DNA from: CAIYRG01 sp964494505
GTDB lineage: Bacteria; Pseudomonadota; Alphaproteobacteria; Micropepsales; Micropepsaceae
Length of the DNA: 64,000 nucleotides
Direction: 5' to 3'
Assembly: GCA_964494505.1 (NCBI GenBank)
Contig: CAZBRO010000012.1
Coordinates: forward strand, 68,058-132,057
Below the pieces are notes generated by a model. The model saw only the letters and a program-made list of their open reading frames with translations. It did not search any database and was not told the DNA's origin. This document shows, one piece after another, positions 8,727 to 16,378 of the stretch. How positions within the stretch are numbered: the first letter of the stretch is position 1; each line of letters opens with the position of its first letter. Position numbers and translations under genes: made by a program.

Positions 8727-9584
8727 ATGTCCGCGACCACGTGGAGAAAACGAGTCTTTGCAGGCTGCATTCTGACCGCCCTCATGGGCGCAACCCCCGC
8801 CGCATTCACGGCCGCGCAAGAAAAGGCGGTACCGCCGGACTTCTCGTCCAATCTCGTCGGATGGGTCGGGCTCAACGGCGCGGGACCGTATTTTGAAGCC
8901 GATCCCGGCCGTCAGCCTGGGCCCGTGGTCAGCGATCCGGACCATCCCTTCGTGCCCAATGGCACAGACGAGCAACCGACCTTTCGGATCGCCGATCTGA
9001 CCAATCCGAACCTGATGCCGTGGGCCAAGGAGGTCATGAAAAAGGACATCGACGAAATCCTCGCCGGGAAGAAAAGCGCCTTCACCGCGCAATCGAGTTG
9101 CATGCCCGGCGGGGTTCCCATGTTCATGGCGTATGGCGGACCGAACCCGGTTGTGTTCCTTCAAACGCCCAAGGAAGTCTTATTGTATTTCACCGGCGAC
9201 CAGCAGATCCGTCATGTCTATATGAATGTGCCCCATTCGGTGAACCCGAAACCATCCTGGTACGGCGAGTCCGTCGGACATTATGAAGGGGATACCCTTG
9301 TCATTGATACGATTGGCCTGAACGACAAGACGGTGGCCGATATTTACCGCACGCCGCACACCGACAAGCTTCACGTCGTCGAACGCTGGCGAATAGTCGA
9401 GGGTGGGCAGATGATGGAGTCGGTCTTCACGGTCGATGATCCCGGCACATTCTACAGGCCCTGGACCGCCATGCGGCGCTATCGGCGAGCACGGCAGGAA
9501 CCGCTCGAAAACATCTGCGCCGAGAACAACAACACGTTTCTTTTCGACTACCACATCCCGGTGGCGAACAAGCCGGATTTCTGA
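8727..9584 (+). CDS. Secreted protein of unknown function, paralog of the convergent gene at 9603
   Basis: A 285-residue protein with a signal peptide (basic N terminus, hydrophobic core to about residue 30, cleavage near AFTAAQ). The conserved core, about residues 165-245, includes NVPHS, SWYGES-GHYEGDTLV, TIGLNDKT, YRTPHT and DDPGTFY-PW. The same motif series is present in the neighbouring minus-strand gene, and I recognise it as recurring in uncharacterised exported proteins of proteobacteria and acidobacteria. No catalytic motif can be named. A ribosome site GGGAGGGGAG and a good promoter precede it, so expression is likely. It is probably periplasmic or extracellular. Confidence 0.8.
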   Translation: MSATTWRKRVFAGCILTALMGATPAAFTAAQEKAVPPDFSSNLVGWVGLNGAGPYFEADPGRQPGPVVSDPDHPFVPNGTDEQPTFRIADLTNPNLMPWAKEVMKKDIDEILAGKKSAFTAQSSCMPGGVPMFMAYGGPNPVVFLQTPKEVLLYFTGDQQIRHVYMNVPHSVNPKPSWYGESVGHYEGDTLVIDTIGLNDKTVADIYRTPHTDKLHVVERWRIVEGGQMMESVFTVDDPGTFYRPWTAMRRYRRARQEPLENICAENNNTFLFDYHIPVANKPDF

Positions 9585-9602
9585 TTGCGCGTTTAACGGC
9601 GG

Positions 9603-10631
9603 CTAAAAATCCGGCGTGCCGGCACGCGGGACGGGGTCGAAGCCGAGATTGAACTTGTCATCATTGTTCGCGGCACAGGTGTCTTCTTCCATTTTCCCGG
9701 AGACCGACTCGACATCCGGCGCGCGATAGCGGGGCCGCCTCGCGCCCCAGGGTTTATAGAACGTGCCGGGGTCGTCCACCGTGAACGAGACATCCAAACC
9801 CTTGCCGTCATTGATGACGCGGAAGCGCTCGACAACATGAAGCTGGGTTGTATGCGGCGTCCGGTATCCGTCCACGAAGGTCTTGTCGTTCAGGCCAATC
9901 GTATCGACGACCAGGGTATCGCCCTCGTAATGGCCGATCGATTCCCCATACCAGGACGGCTCGGGATTCCTGGAATGGGGCACATTCAGGAACACGTGGC
10001 GCACCCGTCCGCCCTGTATCATGACGACCTCTTTCGGGGTCTGGATGAAATACAAGGACTGAGGCGCTTCATGGATGTCTGGGACGCCGGTTTCCCAGCA
10101 TCGGGCCTGGCGCGTTTCGCCGGCCTTATCGGCGAGCACGAGCGCGTTCTGCTTTTTCAGCGCGTCGATTGCCCACGGCATCACATTCTTCGCGGCTTCG
10201 CTGGTCAGGTCCGCTACCCGGTAGGTTGGGTTCTTGCCCACGATCCCCGCCACATTGTTGTTGTAGAAAGGGTGATCGGGACCGTCGGAAATGGGGCCTA
10301 TTCCACTTGTCGGAGGGATCCATTCGTTGAACGTGCGGCCCTGAAGGTAGGCGGTGGCATTGGATTGCGGTGCGCCCAGGGCAATTGCCCGCGCGACGCT
10401 CTCGCGGCCATGGAGGTAATCGTCCGGAAGATAGGCGCCGGCATCGGCCCCCCGCGTGATGAAGGCTGTCCACCCCGCAGTCGATGGCAGCATCAGCTGC
10501 GGAATCGGTGCGCCGGGCTGCGAGGAGACGGCGCCGATGGCGGGCAGGAGCGCAGCGGACGTGCCCAAAACGCCGGCCAGGGCGCAAACAGCGGACATAG
10601 GCACGCGGAAGCGTTTTGAGCGTTTGTTCAC
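9603..10631 (-). CDS. Secreted protein of unknown function, paralog of the gene at 8727
   Basis: A 342-residue exported protein beginning at a GTG (a later ATG at 10598 is possible); the basic n-region MNKRSKRFR before a hydrophobic stretch favours the GTG. It shares the core of its convergent neighbour: NVPHS, PSWYGES, GHYEGDTLVVDTIGLNDKT, YRTPHT, FTVDDPGTFYKPW, plus the C-terminal C-A-NN-D-F pattern. It has an extra segment of about 60 residues before the shared region. The tail-to-tail arrangement with 18 bases between stops indicates an inverted local duplication. Function unknown. Confidence 0.78.
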   Translation of the reverse strand: MNKRSKRFRVPMSAVCALAGVLGTSAALLPAIGAVSSQPGAPIPQLMLPSTAGWTAFITRGADAGAYLPDDYLHGRESVARAIALGAPQSNATAYLQGRTFNEWIPPTSGIGPISDGPDHPFYNNNVAGIVGKNPTYRVADLTSEAAKNVMPWAIDALKKQNALVLADKAGETRQARCWETGVPDIHEAPQSLYFIQTPKEVVMIQGGRVRHVFLNVPHSRNPEPSWYGESIGHYEGDTLVVDTIGLNDKTFVDGYRTPHTTQLHVVERFRVINDGKGLDVSFTVDDPGTFYKPWGARRPRYRAPDVESVSGKMEEDTCAANNDDKFNLGFDPVPRAGTPDF

Positions 10632-10700
10632 AGCCGGATTCCCGCATTGGAACGCAGCCGCATTATTCCTTATGTCCGCGCGTTTCTGAAGCGTGTTTCT

Positions 10701-11906
10701 TCACTCGTGCCTGAGCGCCTCGATGGGATCGAGACGGGCCGCGCGGCGCGCCGGGAAGTATCCGAACGCAATGCCAATCCCTGCCGAGAAAATAAAGGCG
10801 ACTGCCACGATCCCGGCCGAGGGCACGAAGGGTATCTTCAGGAAATGCGTGCCCGCCGCCGATGCCGCGAGCCCGAACAGAATTCCGACCAGCCCTCCCA
10901 GGGCCGACATCATCACCGCCTCGACCAGGAACTGCGTCAGCACATCCCTTTCGCGCGCGCCGATGGCGAGCCTGATCCCGATCTCGCGCGTGCGCTCCGT
11001 CACCGACACCAGCATGATGTTCATGATGCCGATGCCGCCGACCAGGAGGCTCACCGCCGCAACCGCGGCCAGGAACAGCGTCAGTATTCCGGTCGTCGTC
11101 TGCATGATCTGGGTGATCTGGGCCATGTCGTTGGCCTGGAAATCGTCGGGCGTGCCGGGCGAGAGATGCCGCCTTTCGCGCATCAGGTCGGTCAGGTCCT
11201 TTTTGACCTTCGCCACGTCTTCGGGACGCGCGGCTGCTATCCAGATCGTGCCCACATTGGTGTTGCCGGCAAGCCGGCGCTGAACGGCGCGGATCGGCAT
11301 GATGACCAGATCGTCCTGATCCTGCCCGAAGGTGGACTGGCCCTTGGCCGAAAGGATGCCCACCACTTCGCAAGGCACATCGCGCACCCGGATATTCGCG
11401 CCCAGCGGATTCTGGCTGCCGAACAGGTCGGTGCGAATGGTCTGGCCGACGATGCAGGCGGGCCGCCCGGTGCGCACTTCGGCGTCGGTGAATACGCGCC
11501 CCGCCGAGAGCGGCCAATCGCGCGCCTCGAAATAGGCGTTGTCGGTGCCTGCGATCTGGGTCGGATGGTTCTGGTTTCCGGCCACCGCGATTTCGGAGCG
11601 CATCGCCAGCGGCGCCACCGCGCGCAAATTCCCGATATCGCGGCGCACTGCCTCGACATCGCCCGGATCGAAGGGCGAGGCATCGGATTGCGCCCCGCCC
11701 ATGCGCCGCGTCCCCGGCGACAGGATCAGAAGATTGCGCCCGAGCGATCCGATGCTCGACGTCACGCTCATCGTGGCGCCATTGCCGAGTGTCACCATGG
11801 CAATCACGGCTGCGACCCCGATGATGACGCCGAGCGTCGTGAGCGAGGCGCGCATCAGATTGCGGCGGAGTTCGCGCAAGCCAAGGATCAGCGCATCGAC
11901 GATCAT
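10701..11906 (-). CDS. MacB-type ABC exporter permease (FtsX domain)
   Basis: A 401-residue membrane protein with the MacB/FtsX architecture: an N-terminal helix (TTLGVIIGVAAVIAMVTL), a large periplasmic domain of about 220 residues, then three C-terminal helices, including the family segment VGGIGIMNIMLVSVTERTRE and ALGGLVGILFGL. Its start overlaps the ATPase stop in an ATGA tetranucleotide, so translation is coupled. In E. coli MacB the ATPase and permease are one chain; here they are two genes. It should form a mechanotransmission exporter with the adaptor encoded upstream, moving peptides, lipids or drugs from the periplasm. No TolC-like channel is adjacent. Confidence 0.9.
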   Translation of the reverse strand: MIVDALILGLRELRRNLMRASLTTLGVIIGVAAVIAMVTLGNGATMSVTSSIGSLGRNLLILSPGTRRMGGAQSDASPFDPGDVEAVRRDIGNLRAVAPLAMRSEIAVAGNQNHPTQIAGTDNAYFEARDWPLSAGRVFTDAEVRTGRPACIVGQTIRTDLFGSQNPLGANIRVRDVPCEVVGILSAKGQSTFGQDQDDLVIMPIRAVQRRLAGNTNVGTIWIAAARPEDVAKVKKDLTDLMRERRHLSPGTPDDFQANDMAQITQIMQTTTGILTLFLAAVAAVSLLVGGIGIMNIMLVSVTERTREIGIRLAIGARERDVLTQFLVEAVMMSALGGLVGILFGLAASAAGTHFLKIPFVPSAGIVAVAFIFSAGIGIAFGYFPARRAARLDPIEALRHE

Positions 11907-12634
11907 GTCATGGCCCTCGCGGTCCTCGCGCGGCCCACGCGATGGGCGTTCGGCGTATCGGACGCGACGCGCCCGTCCATGAAACGGATATGCCGCTTGG
12001 CATAAGCGGCGATGTCTTCCTCGTGGGTGACGAGCACGATGGTAATCCCGCGTTCCTCGTTGAGCGCGCGGAACAGCTCCATGATTTCATAGCTCTTGGC
12101 GCTATCGAGATTGCCCGTGGGCTCGTCCGCAAAAATGACATCGGGCTCGGTGACGAGCGCGCGGGCGATCGCGACCCGCTGCTGCTGCCCGCCCGAAAGC
12201 TCCGATGCGGTATGTGTCTCACGGTTTGAGAGACCGACCAGCGCCAGCGCCTTGCGCGCGAGAGCATGACGCTGGCTTCGCGGCGTGCCCCTGTAGATCA
12301 GCGGCAGTTCCAGGTTTTCCAGCGCCGAAGTCCGCTTCAGCAGATTGAATCCCTGGAACACGAAGCCGAGATAATTGCGCCGCAACAGCGCGCGCTGATC
12401 GCGGCTCAAGGAACCCACATCCACGCCGCGGAAGAAATAATGGCCCTCGCTCGGAGTATCCAGACAGCCCAGGATGTTCATCGCCGTTGATTTGCCCGAG
12501 CCCGACGGCCCCAGAATGGCGACGAATTCACCGGCTTCTATCGCGATGTTGATGCGGTCGAGCGCGATCACCTGGGCTTCGCCGGCGCCATAGACCTTGC
12601 GCACATCGATCAGCCGGATCAGCTCGTTGTTCAT
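11903..12634 (-). CDS. ABC transporter ATP-binding protein (MacB/LolD type)
   Basis: A 243-residue ATPase. Walker A GPSGSGKS, Q-loop FVFQGFNLL, signature LSGGQQQRVAIARAL, Walker B VIFADEPTGNLDS, and the H-loop VTHE are all intact. The frame is open to 12775 but the real start is the ATG at 12634, which overlaps the adaptor stop as ATGA. It powers the downstream FtsX-type permease. The order adaptor-ATPase-permease with two successive ATGA overlaps shows a single translationally coupled exporter operon. Confidence 0.93.
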   Translation of the reverse strand: MNNELIRLIDVRKVYGAGEAQVIALDRINIAIEAGEFVAILGPSGSGKSTAMNILGCLDTPSEGHYFFRGVDVGSLSRDQRALLRRNYLGFVFQGFNLLKRTSALENLELPLIYRGTPRSQRHALARKALALVGLSNRETHTASELSGGQQQRVAIARALVTEPDVIFADEPTGNLDSAKSYEIMELFRALNEERGITIVLVTHEEDIAAYAKRHIRFMDGRVASDTPNAHRVGRARTARAMT

Positions 12635-13860
12635 GTGCCGCCCGCACGCGTCGCGATATCGGTGATGACGCGGTCGCCTAGTTTCAGATCGCCGGAAAGA
12701 ACTTCCGTGCTGCGGCCATCGCTGCGTCCGATGGTGAGATCGCGAGGGGCGGGCTTGCCCTCTTCGAGAACCCACACGCGCCCCTTCAGCTCGCCATTGG
12801 TGCCCTTGGGCGGCGGCGCGGAGGAATCTGCCGCAGGCGGGGTGAAGCGCAGAGCCCCGTTGGGGACCAGCAGCGTGTCCTTGCTTTCCGAAACCAGAAT
12901 CTCGGCCGTCGCCGTCAAACCGGGGCGCAGCAGCATCGCCTTGTTCTCGACTGCGAGCACACCCTGATAGGTCACGACACCGTTCACGGTCTTGGCGGCA
13001 TTGTGCAGCGTGACAAGCTTCGCGTCGAAGACACGCTGCGGATACGCATCGACCGTGAACGTCGCCGTCTGGCCTTCGCGCACGGCGCCGATATCGGCTT
13101 CGTCGATATCGACATCGAGCTCCATGGTGGAAAGGTCGCTTGCCAGCGTGAACAGCACGGGCGTCTGAAACGTGGCCGCTACCGTCTGGCCGGTCGAGAC
13201 CTTGCGGTCGAGCACGACGCCGTCGATCGGCGCGCGAATCTGCGCCTTGCCGATTTGGGTGTTGTAGAGCGAGACCTGAGCCGCGGCGTTCGCGACATCG
13301 GCTTTTGCTTTGGCTACGGACGCGACGGCGCGTTCATAGGTCTCTTCGGCGGTCTTGAGGTCCTGAGCGGAGATGCCCCCCATCGCCAGCAGTGACCGCG
13401 CACGGTCGCGGCGATCGAGCGTCTCTCGCACAGTGGCTTCGTTGAGGACGACAGTGGCGCGGTTGGCATTCAGCGCGGCTTGGGCCTGGGCGAGTTGGGC
13501 CTGGATCGGGTCGGTGTTTACGACCGCGAGCACCTGGCCCTTTTTGACGTGGTCGTTGTAATCGACATTCACCTTGTCGAGCCGGCCGGAAATTTCGGCG
13601 CCGACATCGACTTGATCGCGCGGCGCCAGGGTGCCTGTCGCGTTCACGGTGACGGTCAGGCCGCCGCGCGAAACCGGGGCGGTGACATAGCCGGCGGGCC
13701 GCTCGGTACGCCAATACTGAAGGCCGGCGGCGGCCGCGGCGATCAGAACCAGCAAGACAACAACCGCGAGCCATCCCCGCCGGAAGAACCGCCGCGGGCG
13801 GGATTCGAGCCCCAATCGGCGGGCAAGATCGGTATCGGGAATGGGCAATTGTTCGTTCAT
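12631..13860 (-). CDS. MacA-type periplasmic adaptor (HlyD/RND membrane fusion family)
   Basis: A 409-residue adaptor with one N-terminal membrane helix (about residues 28-47), the lipoyl-like halves around VGAEISGRLDKVNVDYNDHV and QIRAPIDGVVLDRKVSTGQ, a helical hairpin between them, and a C-terminal beta-barrel ending in LKLGDRVITD. MacA-like proteins bridge the MacB transporter to an outer-membrane channel across the periplasm. It is first in the exporter operon and is read divergently from the PBP1A gene. A Pro/Ala-rich insertion with a TPPAADSSAPPPKGTNG stretch near residue 340 is unusual. Confidence 0.9.
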   Translation of the reverse strand: MNEQLPIPDTDLARRLGLESRPRRFFRRGWLAVVVLLVLIAAAAAGLQYWRTERPAGYVTAPVSRGGLTVTVNATGTLAPRDQVDVGAEISGRLDKVNVDYNDHVKKGQVLAVVNTDPIQAQLAQAQAALNANRATVVLNEATVRETLDRRDRARSLLAMGGISAQDLKTAEETYERAVASVAKAKADVANAAAQVSLYNTQIGKAQIRAPIDGVVLDRKVSTGQTVAATFQTPVLFTLASDLSTMELDVDIDEADIGAVREGQTATFTVDAYPQRVFDAKLVTLHNAAKTVNGVVTYQGVLAVENKAMLLRPGLTATAEILVSESKDTLLVPNGALRFTPPAADSSAPPPKGTNGELKGRVWVLEEGKPAPRDLTIGRSDGRSTEVLSGDLKLGDRVITDIATRAGGT

Positions 13861-13984
13861 AGCGCGTTCAATCGACGGATATCAGCCGCTAAAATAGCGA
13901 TTCGGAGACGAACCGCATTGATCCAAATGCAGGGGCGCCGCAAGTCCGTGCCGCCCCGAGGCGCCTCGTTTTAGCCACTCTCGT

Positions 13985-13994
13985 TGGTTAACCA
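13985..13994. promoter_or_regulatory. Perfect palindrome TGGTTAACCA in the macA / PBP1A divergent region
   Basis: A 10-base perfect palindrome located 40 bases before the PBP1A start and 125 bases before the divergent macA start. It contains TTAACC, which resembles a CtrA half site, but the second TTAA at the proper seven-base distance is absent, so it is not a full CtrA box. It is the only clear symmetric element in this divergent promoter region. Weak prediction. Confidence 0.3.
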
Positions 13995-14033
13995 GCCCCA
14001 AGTAGGGGACTAAAGGCGAAACAAGGCAATAGG

Positions 14034-16043
14034 ATGGCTGGGAAAGACCCGCGTGCACCCAATGCCGCCCGCGATTCCGTGCGCGCTCTCGGCTCCGCCC
14101 ACCGCCCGGGCCGGAATCCGCCTCCGGAGCACCCCAGAACCGGACGCACGCGACTGCGCGCGGCGCTGATCGCAGGCGCCATCTGGCTCGTGCTCGGCGG
14201 TGCCATCCTGGTCGGGCACTGGATTTACGAACTTCCGAGCACCGCCAATCTCTTTGCCTATGACCCCGGAAGCGACGTCACCGTCCTGGACGTCAAAGGC
14301 CGCATGATCGCGCGCCGCGGCCTGACGCGGGGCGAGAGCATCGCGGTAGGCGCGCTGCCGCGCTATGTCGGCAATGCCTTCATCGCCATCGAAGACCGCC
14401 GCTTCCGCTCCCATTTCGGCATCGATCCGATGGGTCTTGTGCGCGCCGCCTATGAGGATTTGACCCAGGGCGCCTATGTCCAAGGCGGCTCCACGCTGAC
14501 TCAGCAGCTTGCCAAGAACCTGTTCCTGACGCCCGACCGCACCTTCGAACGCAAGGCCGAGGAGGCGATCCTCGCGGTTTATCTCGAGATCAAATACAGC
14601 AAGGACGAAATACTCACCCTATATCTGAACCGCGTCTATTTCGGCGCCGGCGTCTACGGCATCGAGGCGGCCGCCGAACGCTTCTACGGCAAGCACGCGA
14701 ACGAGCTGACGCTGAGCGAAGCCGCCATTCTTGCCGGTTCCGTGAAGGCGCCCTCGCGCTACAATCCCGAAGCCTCGACAGACGCATCCTTGATGCGCGG
14801 GTCCCTCGTGCTCGATGCGATGGAGCAGGCCGGCTTCATCGATAAGAAGACGCGGGACCGCGCAATGGCGGATCGGCCGAAGATCGCGCACAGCTTTGCA
14901 ACGCCGGGCGCGGGCTATTTCGTCGATTACGTGATTTCCCAATTGCCCCAATTCGTCGGCAAGCAGAAGGAGCGAATGATTGTGGAAACCACGCTCGACC
15001 TCAGCCTGCAGGCGCAGGCGGAGAACGCGCTGGTGCGCGGCCTCGCCAAGGACGGAGCCAAGCTGCAGGCGGGGCAGGGCGCCCTCGTCGCGATAAATCT
15101 GGAGGGTGCGGTGCGTGCGCTGGTCGGTGGCCGCTCCTATGACGACAGCCCGTTCGACCGCGCCACCGATGCGAAGCGCCAGCCGGGATCGGCGTTCAAG
15201 CCGTTTGTGTATCTGGCAGCGCTTGAACACGGGCATCGGACGAATGACGAGGTGTTCGATGGCCCGGTAACGATCGGGAAATGGGCGCCGGGCAATTACG
15301 AAGGCGCCTATGAGGGCAATATTACTCTCGCGCACGCGCTCGCTCATTCCTCCAATTCGGCCGCCGTGCAGTTGACCGACGAAGTCGGCCCGAAGAATGT
15401 CGCGCGCGTCGCCCACCGGCTTGGCATATCGGACGAATTGGACGAAGTGCCTTCGCTTGCGCTGGGTACCTCCGACGTGACGCCGCTGGAATTGACCGGA
15501 GGATACGCGGCCTTCGCCAATGGCGGCATCGGGGTGCTGCCCTATGCCATCGTCAGCATACGGACTGAGTCCGGCAAGGTGCTCTACCGCCGCCGCGCGC
15601 ACGACCTGAACCGCGTGATGAGCGAAGAAAACAACGCCGCCATGACCGAAATGATGGCCGGCACGGTCACCGAGGGCACAGGCAGGTCGGCGGCTCTCTC
15701 CGACCGGCCGGTGGCGGGCAAGACCGGCACGTCGCAGGATTATCGCGATGCCTGGTTCGTCGGCTTCTCCGCCGATTACGTGACCGGAGTTTGGATCGGC
15801 AACGACGCCGGCGCGCCGATGAAAAAGGCCACCGGCGGCGGGCTTCCGGCGCGCATTTTCAAAGCGTTCATGGCGGACGCCGAGCGCAATCTGCCGGCGC
15901 GGCCCTTGGTCGGGGAGACATTGTTGTCCGAAGACGTTCCTGGCGGAGAAGGTCCGCCGGACAATCCCGAATCGAAACCGGAACCCGATCAGCCAAAGGA
16001 TGTGCTGAGCGCATTCCAGAATCTGCTGGACCGGTTGTTCTGA
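14034..16043 (+). CDS. Class A penicillin-binding protein (PBP1A family, transglycosylase/transpeptidase)
   Basis: A 669-residue bifunctional peptidoglycan synthase. After a Pro/Arg-rich cytoplasmic tail and one membrane helix (about residues 42-65), the GT51 domain shows EDRRF (about 118, catalytic Glu), GGSTLTQQLAKNL and the RKAEEAILA segment. The transpeptidase domain has SAFK (about 385, the SXXK nucleophile), SSN (about 439) and KTGTS (about 562). The C terminus is Pro/Glu-rich. Length is a little short for PBP1A (usually 700-850), lacking the OB-like insertion. It is a stand-alone gene between the macA promoter region and a repeat-containing gap. Confidence 0.93.
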   Translation: MAGKDPRAPNAARDSVRALGSAHRPGRNPPPEHPRTGRTRLRAALIAGAIWLVLGGAILVGHWIYELPSTANLFAYDPGSDVTVLDVKGRMIARRGLTRGESIAVGALPRYVGNAFIAIEDRRFRSHFGIDPMGLVRAAYEDLTQGAYVQGGSTLTQQLAKNLFLTPDRTFERKAEEAILAVYLEIKYSKDEILTLYLNRVYFGAGVYGIEAAAERFYGKHANELTLSEAAILAGSVKAPSRYNPEASTDASLMRGSLVLDAMEQAGFIDKKTRDRAMADRPKIAHSFATPGAGYFVDYVISQLPQFVGKQKERMIVETTLDLSLQAQAENALVRGLAKDGAKLQAGQGALVAINLEGAVRALVGGRSYDDSPFDRATDAKRQPGSAFKPFVYLAALEHGHRTNDEVFDGPVTIGKWAPGNYEGAYEGNITLAHALAHSSNSAAVQLTDEVGPKNVARVAHRLGISDELDEVPSLALGTSDVTPLELTGGYAAFANGGIGVLPYAIVSIRTESGKVLYRRRAHDLNRVMSEENNAAMTEMMAGTVTEGTGRSAALSDRPVAGKTGTSQDYRDAWFVGFSADYVTGVWIGNDAGAPMKKATGGGLPARIFKAFMADAERNLPARPLVGETLLSEDVPGGEGPPDNPESKPEPDQPKDVLSAFQNLLDRLF

Positions 16044-16257
16044 TCGCTCCAAGGAGAAAGCCGCCATCGTAGCGGAACGCGATGCGGTCATCGGAAATTC
16101 GGCGAGTTCGGTCGGGATTGGCTTCCCTTCCCCTCGCGCCGCCCCTTCGACGCGCCGCTCGGCCGGGAATGACATATCAGGCTGATCGAAAAAGGTAATC
16201 GCAATTGGGATGATTTTTATGATCGCATCGTTGGGTAAGCTCGTTCATTATAAATCC

Positions 16258-16310
16258 TGTGTCATCCCCGGCGAGCATCGCGAAACGCGATGCGAGGGAA
16301 GGGGACCCAA
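16258..16310. repeat. REP-like palindromic element in the PBP1A-smc gap
   Basis: The 335-base gap between the convergent PBP1A and smc genes holds no convincing gene. Within it, GCATCGCG-AAA-CGCGATGC (16275-16293) is a perfect 8-bp inverted repeat, framed by ATCCCC before and AGGGAAGGGGA after it, which can extend the stem imperfectly. The block TCATCCCCGGCGAGC...GAGGGAAGGGGA resembles dispersed palindromes I know from alphaproteobacterial intergenic regions. Its location between two 3' ends suits a transcript end or processing site. Copy number in the genome cannot be judged here. Confidence 0.6.
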
Positions 16311-16378
16311 TTCTCAATGGATAAGATCGGCCATGGCCAAATGGGGTCCCATCAATGGGCGGGCCCACCACAGGTGCG

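Noticed and set aside
13975..14000. CtrA binding site near the PBP1A start
   Set aside because: Only one TTAA half is found in TGGTTAACCA; the second half at seven-base spacing is missing.
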